A stretch of DNA of 64,000 nucleotides from Corynebacterium yudongzhengii (lineage in GTDB: Bacteria; Actinomycetota; Actinomycetes; Mycobacteriales; Mycobacteriaceae). Made by a program: the position numbers and the translations under genes. Every line of letters starts with the position of its first letter. The stretch's first letter is position 1. The notes under the pieces are model-generated. The model saw only the letters and a program-made list of their open reading frames with translations. It was not told where the DNA came from and did not search any database. Positions 32,691-42,121 of this stretch are shown here, in pieces. The stretch covers positions 682,001 through 746,000 of the forward strand of contig NZ_CP026947.1 in assembly GCF_003065405.1 (NCBI RefSeq), written 5' to 3'.

Positions 32691-34280
32691 CTATTTCTTC
32701 TTTTTGCGCAGGCGCCGGTAGGCGGAGGTGATGCGGTCGTAGGCGTCGTCGTAGTCGCGCAGCGCTTGCAGCCCGATTTCGCGTTCGCGCTGGTACAAAA
32801 GGCCGAGGGCGAAGGTGTCGCGGCCGCGGCGGGCGTCGGCGGCCGCCATGGCCTGCAGCTTGTTGCGGCTGGTCACGGAGTCCTGGAAGTCGCCGAGCAC
32901 CGACTGCATCTGCTTGCACGCCTTGTAGATGCGGCGGGTCTTCAAGCCGGTGGCGGAGCTGACCGCCTCGGCCGCGTAGCGCAGCTTCTTGGCGGCCTTG
33001 CGCATGTCGTGGAAGTATTCCTCCCGCTGGTGCAGGCTCAGCTCCGGGTTGTCCCAGTTGCGCACGGCCTTCTTGTGGCGCTTGCGCAGCTTGGCGTAGG
33101 CCTGGTCGAGGTGTTCTCCCATGACCTCGTCCATCTCCTGCGGGGCCTCGTCGTCCTCGGTGGGCTCGACCACCGGCGGGTCCGCCAGCAGCTGATCGAG
33201 GTCCTTGAGCAGCGAGAGGTAGCGCTGCGAATCCAAACCGAGCACGATCCGGCGGTGCGCGCGCTGGTACTCGTTGTTGATGGTGCCGAGGATGTGGTTC
33301 TTATCCTCCTCCGAGATGAGGCCGGAATCGTCGGCGTCGATAAGCCAGGCGAAACGTTCCTCGACCACCTCCGCGTCGCGGGCGCTGCCTAACATCCCGG
33401 CGAGGACCTTGAGCTCGGCGAGGATGTGCTCGACCTGCTCGCCGGCCAGCACGCCGTCGAAGGTCTGCAGGTGGGAGCGCAGCTCGCGGGTGGCCACGCG
33501 CATCTGGTGGACGGAGTCCCACTCGTCGCGGCGCACCTTCGGGTCATAGGCGACGAGCTTGTCGCGGTTGGCCTTCAAAGCGTTGACGACGGCGGCGGCC
33601 GGGGAATCGGGGTCGTCGTGTGGGGTGAGGTAGTCGGGAAGCTGGGCTTCTTCCAGGCTGTCGCCTAAGGCGGCGCGCAGCTTCGACGGGCTGGCGGACT
33701 TGCGCGCGCCCGCGGAGATCAGGCGGGTGGTGGCCGCTGAGATGATCGCTGCGCCTTCCTCGGTGCCGGCGAGGCGGCCGGAAAGCTCGATCTCCCACTC
33801 GCGCCACGAAGTCTGCTGCCCGCCCGGCAACAGCGACCACGCGGTGACCCGGTCGTCGCAGAACTCGGCGACGGGCTGGCCGGAGTCGTCGGCAAGCAAG
33901 GACTCGGTGCGGTTGTTATCAACCTGCGCGATGGGCATGAGCTCGTAGTCGCGCACGATCGAACGGATCTGGGCCCTGAGCTCCTCGGGGACGACGAACT
34001 CGCCGTCGACGGGTTCGGTGAGCTCGGCGGAGAGCTCCAGCCGGCCCCCGTCGCCGGGGAGTTTGAGGTGCCAGCCGTCGTCGGCGCCCCCGGTGCGGCG
34101 GCGCAGCGTCACCTTCGCGTGGGTTAAGCGCAGATCGCGGGTGTCATAATAGATTGCCGATAAGTTGTGTTTCTTCGTGTCGGCGACGGTGGCGACCTCA
34201 GGAAGCACCGTCAGATCAGGAACCGGCGTGTGCTCGCCGACGGCGAACTTCGCCTCCACCTCCAAAAACGAGTTGACCAT
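32691..34280 (-). CDS. CYTH and CHAD domain protein
   Basis: A 529-residue protein. The N-terminal CYTH domain carries the ExExK signature (LEVEAKF) and basic residues of the triphosphate tunnel (IYYDTRDLRL, LRRRTG). The C-terminal CHAD domain is an all-helical, His/Arg-rich, polyphosphate-binding domain (VHQMRVATRELRSHLQTF, MRKAAKKLRYAAEA). Such fusions are thought to hydrolyse triphosphates or act on polyphosphate. The ATG at 34280 follows a GAGGTGGA ribosome site. It is divergent from glnA2. Confidence 0.92.
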   Translation of the reverse strand: MVNSFLEVEAKFAVGEHTPVPDLTVLPEVATVADTKKHNLSAIYYDTRDLRLTHAKVTLRRRTGGADDGWHLKLPGDGGRLELSAELTEPVDGEFVVPEELRAQIRSIVRDYELMPIAQVDNNRTESLLADDSGQPVAEFCDDRVTAWSLLPGGQQTSWREWEIELSGRLAGTEEGAAIISAATTRLISAGARKSASPSKLRAALGDSLEEAQLPDYLTPHDDPDSPAAAVVNALKANRDKLVAYDPKVRRDEWDSVHQMRVATRELRSHLQTFDGVLAGEQVEHILAELKVLAGMLGSARDAEVVEERFAWLIDADDSGLISEEDKNHILGTINNEYQRAHRRIVLGLDSQRYLSLLKDLDQLLADPPVVEPTEDDEAPQEMDEVMGEHLDQAYAKLRKRHKKAVRNWDNPELSLHQREEYFHDMRKAAKKLRYAAEAVSSATGLKTRRIYKACKQMQSVLGDFQDSVTSRNKLQAMAAADARRGRDTFALGLLYQREREIGLQALRDYDDAYDRITSAYRRLRKKKK

Positions 34281-34388
34281 CAGAAAGTCCACCTCTCGAA
34301 TGTGTAAGTAAGCGCTGTTACCGCTACCGTACCGTCCGCAGCCGGAAAGCGGGCGCGGGTGGGCGGGGGTATTTGTAAGGTGGGAATT

Positions 34389-35726
34389 ATGAACAGCCAA
34401 CAGGAATATGTCCTCAGCGCGGTCGAGGAACGCGACGTCCGCTTCATCCGTCTGTGGTTTACCGATATCGCCGGTCAGCTGAAGTCCGTCATGATGTCCC
34501 CCAGCGAGATCGAAGGTGCCTTCGAGGAGGGGGCCGGCTTCGACGGCAGCTCCATCGAGGGCTTTTCGCGGATCTCGGAGTCGGACACCCTGCTGCTGCC
34601 GGACCCGTCGACCTTCCAGGTCATGCCTTTCGACGACGACGAGCCCGAGCTGCGCACCGCGCGCATGTTCTGCGACATCGTGATGCCGGATGGCTCGCCG
34701 TCGATGGTCGATCCGCGCCAGATCCTGCGCCGGCAGGTGGAACTCGCCGCCGATCAGGGACTGACCTGCCAGGTCAGCCCGGAGATCGAGTTCTACATCG
34801 TCAACGAGGAAGGCTTCCCCTACGATTTGTCGCCGACCGATATGGGCGGCTACTTCGACCAGGCGGCGCACTTGCGGGTGCCGAAGTTCCGCCGGCAGGC
34901 CATGCGCGCGTTGGAGTCCGTCGGCATCGCCACCGAGTTCTCCCACCACGAGACCGCGCCGGGCCAGCAGGAGATCGACCTGCGCCACGCGGACGTGCTG
35001 ACTATAGCCGATCACGTGATGAGCTTCCGCTACCTCATCAAGTCGGTGGCCATGCAGTCCGGCGTGCGGGCCACGTTCATGCCGAAGCCCTTCCGCGAGC
35101 ACGCCGGCTCGGCGATGCACACCCACCTCTCGCTCTTCGAGGGCGAGACCAACGCCTTCCACGACCCGGACGACGAGTTCTCCCTCTCCGGTACCGCGAA
35201 GCGCTTCATCGCCGGCATCATGCACCACGCCCACGAGATCACCGCCGTGACCAACCAGTGGGTCAACTCCTATAAGCGCCTCCAGTTCGGCAACGAGGCG
35301 CCCACCGCCGTGACCTGGGGCGTGTCCAACCGCTCGGCGCTGGTGCGCGTGCCCACCTACCGGCTGAACAAGGAGGCCTCCCGCCGCGTGGAGGTCCGCT
35401 CGCCGGATTCCGGTATCAACCCCTACCTCGGCTTCGCGGCGCTGCTGGCCGCCGGGCTCAAGGGCATCGAGGAGGGCTATGAGCTCGGCGAGCCCGCCGA
35501 GGACGACGTCGCCGCCCTGTCGCACCGCGAGCGCCGCGCCATGGGCTATCGCGATCTGCCCGGCAGCCTGGATGAGGCCCTGCGCCACTTGGAGCAGAGC
35601 GAGTTCATGGCCGAGGTTCTAGGCGAGCACGTCTTCGAGTTTTTCCTGCGCACGAAGTGGGAGGAGTGGCACCGCTACACCGATCAGATCACCCCGCACG
35701 AAATCCGTTCCACCCTCGAGCTTTAA
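34389..35726 (+). CDS. glnA2: Glutamine synthetase, type I, second copy
   Basis: A 445-residue type I glutamine synthetase. The active-site motifs are present: FDGSSIEGF, SPEIEFYI, GSAMHTHLSL, the NRSALVRVPTY loop and RRVEVRSPDSGINPYLGFAALL. It is shorter than the main GlnA (478 residues, at 51288-52724) and lacks the adenylylation-type Tyr loop ([10 protein letters not shown]). In corynebacteria GlnA2 is known not to be the main ammonia-assimilating enzyme. A strong AAGGTGGG ribosome site precedes the ATG. glnE follows 9 bp later, so the two are co-transcribed. Confidence 0.95.
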   Translation: MNSQQEYVLSAVEERDVRFIRLWFTDIAGQLKSVMMSPSEIEGAFEEGAGFDGSSIEGFSRISESDTLLLPDPSTFQVMPFDDDEPELRTARMFCDIVMPDGSPSMVDPRQILRRQVELAADQGLTCQVSPEIEFYIVNEEGFPYDLSPTDMGGYFDQAAHLRVPKFRRQAMRALESVGIATEFSHHETAPGQQEIDLRHADVLTIADHVMSFRYLIKSVAMQSGVRATFMPKPFREHAGSAMHTHLSLFEGETNAFHDPDDEFSLSGTAKRFIAGIMHHAHEITAVTNQWVNSYKRLQFGNEAPTAVTWGVSNRSALVRVPTYRLNKEASRRVEVRSPDSGINPYLGFAALLAAGLKGIEEGYELGEPAEDDVAALSHRERRAMGYRDLPGSLDEALRHLEQSEFMAEVLGEHVFEFFLRTKWEEWHRYTDQITPHEIRSTLEL

Positions 35727-35735
35727 AGAAGAACT

Positions 35736-38700
35736 ATGGCACATGCGCGCAAGAAGGTACCGTCGGCCGCCTCGCTGGGCCTGACCGGTACACACGCCAC
35801 CGAGGACCTTGAGTGGCTGGGTTTTGATACCGAAGCCTCCGTCGATCTTTTGTGGACTCTCGCCGGGGCGGGCAATCCAGATCTGGCGCTGAACGCCCTG
35901 CGCCGGCTCGCGGAGAACCTCGGTGAGAACTACGCGGAGTTAAAGAGTGCGCTTCACGACGACGCCACTCTCCGCACCCGGCTTCTCGCCTTGCTCGGCG
36001 GCTCCACGGCGCTGGGGGATCACCTCATCGCCAACCCCGAGCAGTGGTCCGAGCTCACCGAGCCCGTGCCCAGCAGCGCCGATCTCTTCCGCGGGATGCT
36101 CGGCTGCGTCAACGCCGCCCCGGCGGCCGGCGATCAATCGGCCAGTGAGGATCTAAGCACCCCGGGTACCTACCGGGCGGAGATTACCGGCGCGGAGGCG
36201 AAGAAGATCCTCAAATCGACCTACCGGCGCTATGTTATGCGCATCGCCGCCTATGACTTAGCGGGCACCTTCGCCGCCCGCAAGGACCAGGTGAGCCTGG
36301 AGAAACTCCCCTACGAGGAGGTCACCGGCCTGCTCACCAACCTGGCCGACGCCGCGCTGACCGCCGCGCTGGCCGTGGCGATCACCCAGATCTTCGGCGA
36401 GGACACCGACGCCACCGCCCAGCGCCGCCTGGCGGTGCTGGCCATGGGCAAGTGCGGTGCCGAGGAGCTCAACTACATCTCGGATGTGGACGTCATCTTT
36501 GTCGGCGAGCCTGCCGACCAGAAAGCCACCCGGGTGGCCAGCGAGTTCATGCGCATCGGCACCGCGTGCTTCTTCGAGGTGGACGCGAACCTGCGCCCCG
36601 AGGGACGCTCCGGCGCGTTGGTGCGCACCTTAGAATCGCACGTGGCCTACTACGAGCGCTGGGCGGAGACCTGGGAGTTCCAGGCCCAGCTGAAGGCACG
36701 GCCCATGACCGGGGCGGTGGCGCTCGGCCAGGACTACGTCGACGCGCTCGCGGAGAAGGTCTGGAACGCCAGCCAGCGCGACTCCTTCGTCGACGACGTC
36801 CAGCGCATGCGCCGCCGCGTGATCGACAACGTGCCCAAAAACTTACGCGACCGGGAGCTCAAGCTCGGCTCCGGCGGCTTACGCGACGTCGAGTTCGCCG
36901 TCCAGCTGCTCCAGATGGTCCACGGCCGCTCGGATGAGAACTTGCGCGTCTTATCCACCACGAAGGCGCTGCAGGCGCTGGTCGACGGCGGGTACATCGG
37001 CCGCGAGGACGGCCAAAGGCTCATCGACGCCTACGAGTGGCTCCGCCTGCTCGAGCACCGCCTCCAGCTGCAGCGTCTGCGCCGCACCCACGCGCTGCCG
37101 GAGAAGGAGGACACCAAGGCGTGGCGCTGGCTCGCCGCCGCGAGTGGCTTTACGGCGAATGCGCAGCGTTCGGCCGTCCAGAATCTGGAGTCGCTGCTAC
37201 GCACCCTGCGCCGGCAGATCTCCAACCTGCACTCCAAGCTGTTCTACCGCCCGCTTCTGCACTCCGTGGTGACCATGAGCGTGGACGAGCTCAAGCTCTC
37301 CCCGGAGGCCGCGCGCAACCAGCTCGCCGCGCTCGGCTACAAGCACCCGCAGCGCGCGTTCGAGCACCTCACCTCCCTGGCGGCGGGCAAGACCCGCAAG
37401 TCGAAGCTGCAGGCCATCTTGTTGCCGACGCTCATGGAGTACCTCTCCGAGACCGCCGACCCGGATGCCGGCCTGCTCAACTACCGCAAGCTCAGCGAGG
37501 CCGCCTTCGACCGCACGTGGTTTCTGCGGATGCTGCGCGACGAGGGCATCGTAGCCCAGCGCCTCATGTTCATCCTGGGCACGAGCCCTTATACCTCGGA
37601 TCTCATCATCGCCGCCCCCGATGTGGTCAAGCAGCTCTCCGACGGCACCTCCGGGCCCAAGCTTCTGGAAACCGCGCCGGGGCAGGTGCGTACGGCGTTG
37701 GTGGCGGCGTCGAAACGCCACGACGACCCGGACAAAGCCGTCTCCCGCGCCCGGGCGCTGCGCCGCGTCGACTTAGCGCGCATCGCGGCGGCCGACCTGC
37801 TCGGTTTCATGGACGTCGCCCGGGTCTGCAACGAGCTCTCCCAGGTCTGGATCGCGGTGATCCAGGCGGCGCTGCTCGCCGAGGTGCGCGCCAACCTCGC
37901 GGCATCGGAGACTTATGACGAGCCGCCGGCGCGGCTCGCGGTGATCGGCATGGGCCGTCTCGGCGGCCACGAGCTCGGCTTCGGTTCGGACGCGGACTGC
38001 ATGGTGGTCGCGGAGCCGGTGGCGGGTATCGACGATGCCGACGCCATCAAGTGGGCCATCCGGATTATCGACGGTATGCGCAAGCGTCTGTCGAAACCCT
38101 CGGGCGACCCGCCGCTCGAGCTCGATTTGGGTTTACGCCCTGAAGGCAAATCCGGGCCCATGGTGCGCACGATCACATCCTATGAGCGCTACTACGAAAA
38201 GTGGGGCGAGGTCTGGGAGATCCAGGCCCTACTGCGCGCCACGTTCGTCGCCGGCGATCCCGAGGTGGGCGAGAAGTTCCTCACGATGATTGACCGCTTT
38301 CGCTACCCGGCCGAGGGCGCGACCCCCGCCCAGGTGCGCGAGATCAGGCGCATTAAGGCGCGTGTCGACGACGAGCGCCTGCCCCGCGGCGCCGATCGCA
38401 CCACCCACACCAAGCTGGGGCGCGGCGGGCTGTCCGACATCGAGTGGACCGTGCAGCTCATTACGATGGAACACGCCCACGAGATCCCCGAGTTGCACAA
38501 CACCTCCACCCTCGAGGTGCTGGACGTACTCGAAAAGCGCGATGATCCCGAGATCATCTCCGCGGAGAACGTGCGCATCCTGCGCGATGCGTGGACGATG
38601 GCGACGAACGCGCGCAACGCACTCGTCCTCGTGCGCGGCAAGCGCCAGGATCAGCTGCCGCAGCCCGGCCCCGAGCTAGCCCGGGTGGCCGGCGCCGCCG

Positions 38701-38819
38701 GCTGGCCCGCCACGGAGTACCAGGAGTTCCTCGAGATGTATCTGCGGCTCACCCGCCGGGCACGCAACATTGTCGATATCATTTTCTGGGGAGAAACCCC
38801 CAGCGGAGAGCACGTATAA
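35736..38819 (+). CDS. glnE: Glutamine synthetase adenylyltransferase
   Basis: A 1027-residue bifunctional enzyme that adds and removes AMP on a Tyr of glutamine synthetase. It has two nucleotidyltransferase domains. The N-terminal one, with LAMGKCGAEELNYISDVDVIFV, is for deadenylylation. The C-terminal one, with IGMGRLGGHELGFGSDADCMVV, is for adenylylation. A PII-interacting helical linker lies between them. The target is the GlnA encoded about 13 kb away. It lies 9 bp after glnA2, a conserved actinobacterial pairing. Confidence 0.97.
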   Translation: MAHARKKVPSAASLGLTGTHATEDLEWLGFDTEASVDLLWTLAGAGNPDLALNALRRLAENLGENYAELKSALHDDATLRTRLLALLGGSTALGDHLIANPEQWSELTEPVPSSADLFRGMLGCVNAAPAAGDQSASEDLSTPGTYRAEITGAEAKKILKSTYRRYVMRIAAYDLAGTFAARKDQVSLEKLPYEEVTGLLTNLADAALTAALAVAITQIFGEDTDATAQRRLAVLAMGKCGAEELNYISDVDVIFVGEPADQKATRVASEFMRIGTACFFEVDANLRPEGRSGALVRTLESHVAYYERWAETWEFQAQLKARPMTGAVALGQDYVDALAEKVWNASQRDSFVDDVQRMRRRVIDNVPKNLRDRELKLGSGGLRDVEFAVQLLQMVHGRSDENLRVLSTTKALQALVDGGYIGREDGQRLIDAYEWLRLLEHRLQLQRLRRTHALPEKEDTKAWRWLAAASGFTANAQRSAVQNLESLLRTLRRQISNLHSKLFYRPLLHSVVTMSVDELKLSPEAARNQLAALGYKHPQRAFEHLTSLAAGKTRKSKLQAILLPTLMEYLSETADPDAGLLNYRKLSEAAFDRTWFLRMLRDEGIVAQRLMFILGTSPYTSDLIIAAPDVVKQLSDGTSGPKLLETAPGQVRTALVAASKRHDDPDKAVSRARALRRVDLARIAAADLLGFMDVARVCNELSQVWIAVIQAALLAEVRANLAASETYDEPPARLAVIGMGRLGGHELGFGSDADCMVVAEPVAGIDDADAIKWAIRIIDGMRKRLSKPSGDPPLELDLGLRPEGKSGPMVRTITSYERYYEKWGEVWEIQALLRATFVAGDPEVGEKFLTMIDRFRYPAEGATPAQVREIRRIKARVDDERLPRGADRTTHTKLGRGGLSDIEWTVQLITMEHAHEIPELHNTSTLEVLDVLEKRDDPEIISAENVRILRDAWTMATNARNALVLVRGKRQDQLPQPGPELARVAGAAGWPATEYQEFLEMYLRLTRRARNIVDIIFWGETPSGEHV

Positions 38820-38834
38820 GGAGGCTTAACGCCT

Positions 38835-39098
38835 ATGGCTTTGAACCTGTCCATCGATCTTGATAACGCCACCTTCGCCGATCTCGCCAACCTCGTCGAG
38901 GCCGCCCGCACCGCCGGCATCAGCAACGACGCTCCGGTGCGTCTCGACGAGACCCGCCTGCACCTTGAGGCCAGCGGTGGGGCGCTAAACCGGTCGTCGA
39001 GAAGCGAGCATGACCACCACCGCAGCGATACCTCGACCGGCAGCGAGGCGGCGCTGCGCTTCATCGCGCAGCTGCTCGGCGAGGAACGCCGCCACTAA
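38835..39098 (+). CDS. Hypothetical small protein
   Basis: An 87-residue protein with a hydrophobic/acidic N-terminus (MALNLSIDLDNATFADLANLVEAARTAG) and a Ser/His-rich middle. No known motif. AAGGAGG lies upstream of the ATG, and the gene follows glnE by 15 bp, so it is probably translated. Its end overlaps the convergent MFS gene by 4 bp. Confidence 0.65.
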   Translation: MALNLSIDLDNATFADLANLVEAARTAGISNDAPVRLDETRLHLEASGGALNRSSRSEHDHHRSDTSTGSEAALRFIAQLLGEERRH

Positions 39099-40447
39099 TC
39101 CGAGGAATCGACGATGCGCACGCCGCGGCCGGCGCGCTTCTCCCAGCGCTTGACCCACGCGCGGGTGAGTAGGATGCCGGTCATGCCGAGCGCCCAGATC
39201 ACCAAGACCACGAGCCAGCCGAGGCGGAAGTCCGCCCACTGGTAGGTCTCGCCGGCCGAGGAGGCATCCAGAGTGATGCCGACCAGCTGGGCGGCCAGCA
39301 TGCCCGAGAGAAAGCCGCCCATGTTGCCGAGGCCGGTGCCGGTGGCGACGACGCGCCGATGCACCCGGGCGCGGACGTTGTCGAAGCCGAAGTTTGCCGT
39401 CGGGGTGAACACGGCCATGATGATGTTGACCACGATGATCGCCGCCAACGAGCGCGGCTCGGCCGGCAGGATGAAGATCAACCAGGCGATCCCGATGATG
39501 CCGGCGAGCACCACGACGGCGAGGTCGCGGTTGTAGCCGGTGCGCTGCGAGACCCACCCGAGCAGCGGGCCGGCGGCGATCGTGGAGATCGTGTTGATGG
39601 TCAAAACGAGGCCGACCTGGGCGTTGTCCAGGCCCATGCCCAGGGTCATCAGCGGCACGCCCCACAGCAGGGTGAACACGATCTGGTTGAGCATGCCCGT
39701 CCAGTGGATGAAAAAGCCTTGCCAGCACAGGGGGTGCTTCAACACGGTCGACAGCGTGTTGAAAAACCGTGACTTCTTGCGCCGCATCTCGCGGGCGGTG
39801 AGCTGCCCGGGCTCCGGGGAATCGGTGGGGGAATCCTCGTCGTCGCTGCCGTCGGGGGCATCGGAGATCGCCACGCCGGCGGCAATGGCCACGAGGATGC
39901 CCACGGCACCGAGCGAGACGAACGCGACCGTCCAGCCCTGCGCGCCGAGCAGCCACAGGAAAGGCACCGCCGAGAAAAACTGGCCCAGCTGGCCCAGACC
40001 CGAGGTGAGCTGGGTGAACAGGGGAGTAATGCGCGCCGGGAACCAGAACGGCAGAAGGCGCATCGCCGACAAGAAGGCCGAGGCGTCGCCGGCGCCGATG
40101 AACACGCGCGCGAGGATCGCCACCCAATAGTTGCTGGTCAGGCCTAAGATGATCTGGCCTACACCCATGAGCACCGCGCCGATGATGAGCACGCGCCGCG
40201 AGCCGAAACGGTCGATGAGCAGGCCCACCGGGATCTGCGCGAGGGCGTAGACGCCCACCTGGACCGCCGTGAACACAGCGATGCGCGAGGCGTCGACCTC
40301 GAAGCGGGCGATGGCGTCGACACCCGCCACGCCGAAGGAGGTGCGGCCGGTGATAGCGACGATGTAGAACAACACCGCAGCGCCCCACACGATGAGGGCG
40401 CGCCGGGTCACCTGCTGACGGGGATCGGGACGCGACGATGGACTCAT
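39095..40447 (-). CDS. MFS transporter
   Basis: A 450-residue major facilitator protein with about 12 membrane helices. The loop 2-3 motif is seen as GLLIDRFGSRRVLI. A charged cytoplasmic loop rich in Asp and Ser (about residues 195-220) lies mid-protein. The substrate is unknown. TATAGT on the minus strand (40462-40457) ends 9 nt before the ATG. A strong hairpin (40465-40483) separates it from thrC. Confidence 0.85.
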   Translation of the reverse strand: MSPSSRPDPRQQVTRRALIVWGAAVLFYIVAITGRTSFGVAGVDAIARFEVDASRIAVFTAVQVGVYALAQIPVGLLIDRFGSRRVLIIGAVLMGVGQIILGLTSNYWVAILARVFIGAGDASAFLSAMRLLPFWFPARITPLFTQLTSGLGQLGQFFSAVPFLWLLGAQGWTVAFVSLGAVGILVAIAAGVAISDAPDGSDDEDSPTDSPEPGQLTAREMRRKKSRFFNTLSTVLKHPLCWQGFFIHWTGMLNQIVFTLLWGVPLMTLGMGLDNAQVGLVLTINTISTIAAGPLLGWVSQRTGYNRDLAVVVLAGIIGIAWLIFILPAEPRSLAAIIVVNIIMAVFTPTANFGFDNVRARVHRRVVATGTGLGNMGGFLSGMLAAQLVGITLDASSAGETYQWADFRLGWLVVLVIWALGMTGILLTRAWVKRWEKRAGRGVRIVDSSD

Positions 40448-40464
40448 GAGGCCGAACTATAGAC

Positions 40465-40483
40465 CCCGGGGGCTACCCCCGGG
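40465..40483. promoter_or_regulatory. GC-rich hairpin between divergent MFS and thrC genes
   Basis: CCCGGGGG-CTA-CCCCCGGG, a perfect 8-bp stem with a 3-nt loop, between the MFS and thrC promoter regions. A further CCGGGGG lies at 40489-40496. It may be an operator or a barrier to read-through; no regulator is recognised. Confidence 0.5.
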
Positions 40484-40540
40484 AGAACACCGGGGGATTA
40501 TGCGTGTTTTGTCTCGGCTTCAAGAAGTAGGCTGTGAGGT

Positions 40541-41980
40541 ATGGATTACATCTCAACCCGTGACACCAACCTGCAGGCCGCGAAGTTCACCGACATCCTC
40601 ATGTCGGGACTGGCCCCCGACGGGGGCCTGTACCTGCCGGCCGAGTACCCGGACGTCTCCGAGGACCTCGCCTCACTGCGCGAGACACTGAACACGAAGG
40701 GCTACGCAGCGCTCGTCGCGGAGATCCTGAAGCTCTACATCGATGACATCCCGCACGAGGACCTGGAGGCCATCGCCGAGCGCGCCTACACCGCGGAGGC
40801 TTTCGGCAGCGAGGAGATCGTGAGCGTCGATAAGTTCGACGAGCGCCTCTACCTCGGCCACATCTCTGAGGGCCCGACCGCCGCGTTCAAGGACATGGCG
40901 ATGCAGCTGCTCGGCGAGCTTTTCGAATATGAGCTCACTCGCCGCGGGGCGAAGCTCAACATCCTGGGCGCCACCTCGGGCGATACGGGCTCCTCGGCGG
41001 AGTATGCGATGCGCGGGCGCGACAACATCAACGTGTTCATGCTCACCCCGGCCGGGCGCATGACCCCGTTCCAGCAGGCGCAGATGTACTCGCTGGACGA
41101 GGAGAACATCTACAACATCGCGATCGACGGCACGTTCGACGACTGCCAGGACATCGTCAAGGCCGTCCACGGCGATGCCGCGTTTAAGGCCGAGTACTCC
41201 ATCGGCGCGGTCAACTCGATCAACTTCGCCCGCATCCTCGCGCAGGTCGCGTACTACTTTGCGCTGTACTTCCGCACGGTCGAGGACAACGAGACCGAGA
41301 TCTCCTTCGCCGTGCCCACCGGCAACTTCGGCAACGCCTACGCCGGCATCGTCGCGCGTCTGATGGGCCTGCCGATCGATCAGATCATCATCGCCAACAA
41401 CGAAAACGACGGCTTGGATAAGTTCTTCAACACCGGCTACTTCCACACCAAGGGACTCGGCGGCGCGCAGAAGACCTCGTCGCCGTCGATGGATATTGTC
41501 AAGCCCTCGAACTTCGAGCGCTTCATCTACGACCTGCTCGACGGCGAGCCGGGCCGCGTCGCCGACATCTTCGGCGAGCAGCTCAAGGAGGGCGGCTTCA
41601 ACCTCTCCGAGGACACCAAGATGCTCGACATCATCCCCGAGTTCGGCATCGCCTCCGGCTCGTCCACCCACGCCGATCGCATCAATCAGATCCGGCGTGC
41701 GCACGAGGAGCTGGATACGCTCATCGACCCCCACACCGCCGACGGCGTAAAGGTCGCCCGCGACTGGCTCGAGAACATCGACACCGAGATCATCGTTTTG
41801 GAAACCGCCCTGCCGGTGAAGTTCTCCGAGACGATTACCGAGGCCATCGGCTCTTTCCCGGCCACCCCGGTGCGCTTCGCGGGCATCGAGGACGGGGAGC
41901 GTCACGTCGTCGATATGGACAACAACGCTGAGGATGTGAAACGCTTTATCTCCGAACACGCAGCGGAGAAGGAGAACTAG
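40541..41980 (+). CDS. thrC: Threonine synthase
   Basis: A 479-residue PLP enzyme converting O-phosphohomoserine to threonine. The PLP lysine lies in GPTAAFKDMAMQ, the phosphate/Ser-Gly motif in ATSGDTGSSAEYAM, and VPTGNFGNAYAG is the phosphate-binding strand. TAGGCT at 40528-40533 ends 7 nt before the ATG, so the message is probably leaderless. hom and thrB are elsewhere, as usual in corynebacteria. A 46-residue ORF starts immediately after its stop. Confidence 0.96.
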   Translation: MDYISTRDTNLQAAKFTDILMSGLAPDGGLYLPAEYPDVSEDLASLRETLNTKGYAALVAEILKLYIDDIPHEDLEAIAERAYTAEAFGSEEIVSVDKFDERLYLGHISEGPTAAFKDMAMQLLGELFEYELTRRGAKLNILGATSGDTGSSAEYAMRGRDNINVFMLTPAGRMTPFQQAQMYSLDEENIYNIAIDGTFDDCQDIVKAVHGDAAFKAEYSIGAVNSINFARILAQVAYYFALYFRTVEDNETEISFAVPTGNFGNAYAGIVARLMGLPIDQIIIANNENDGLDKFFNTGYFHTKGLGGAQKTSSPSMDIVKPSNFERFIYDLLDGEPGRVADIFGEQLKEGGFNLSEDTKMLDIIPEFGIASGSSTHADRINQIRRAHEELDTLIDPHTADGVKVARDWLENIDTEIIVLETALPVKFSETITEAIGSFPATPVRFAGIEDGERHVVDMDNNAEDVKRFISEHAAEKEN

Positions 41981-42121
41981 ATGGGCCAGGAGTTTTTCGG
42001 CGGCCCCGAATACTTCCAGGAATTCGATCCCGAGAAGTTCGCCCGTGAACTGAAGGCGGAAGCGGCCCGCAAAGAGGCCGAGGGTACTGAGGACACGGGC
42101 GGCGAGGATGCCGAAAACTAG
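41981..42121 (+). CDS. 46-residue acidic protein
   Basis: A small protein, MGQEFFGGPEYFQEFDPEK and on, very rich in Glu and Ala with no cysteine. It starts directly after the thrC stop codon, with GGAGAA in front, and ends at 42121. The next gene starts at 42108 inside it, so translation is coupled. No family recognised, but the coupled context supports it as a real gene. Confidence 0.6.
   Translation: MGQEFFGGPEYFQEFDPEKFARELKAEAARKEAEGTEDTGGEDAEN

Noticed and set aside
36734-38641. Antisense ORFs within glnE
   Set aside because: No start signals or recognisable motifs; glnE is full length on the other strand.
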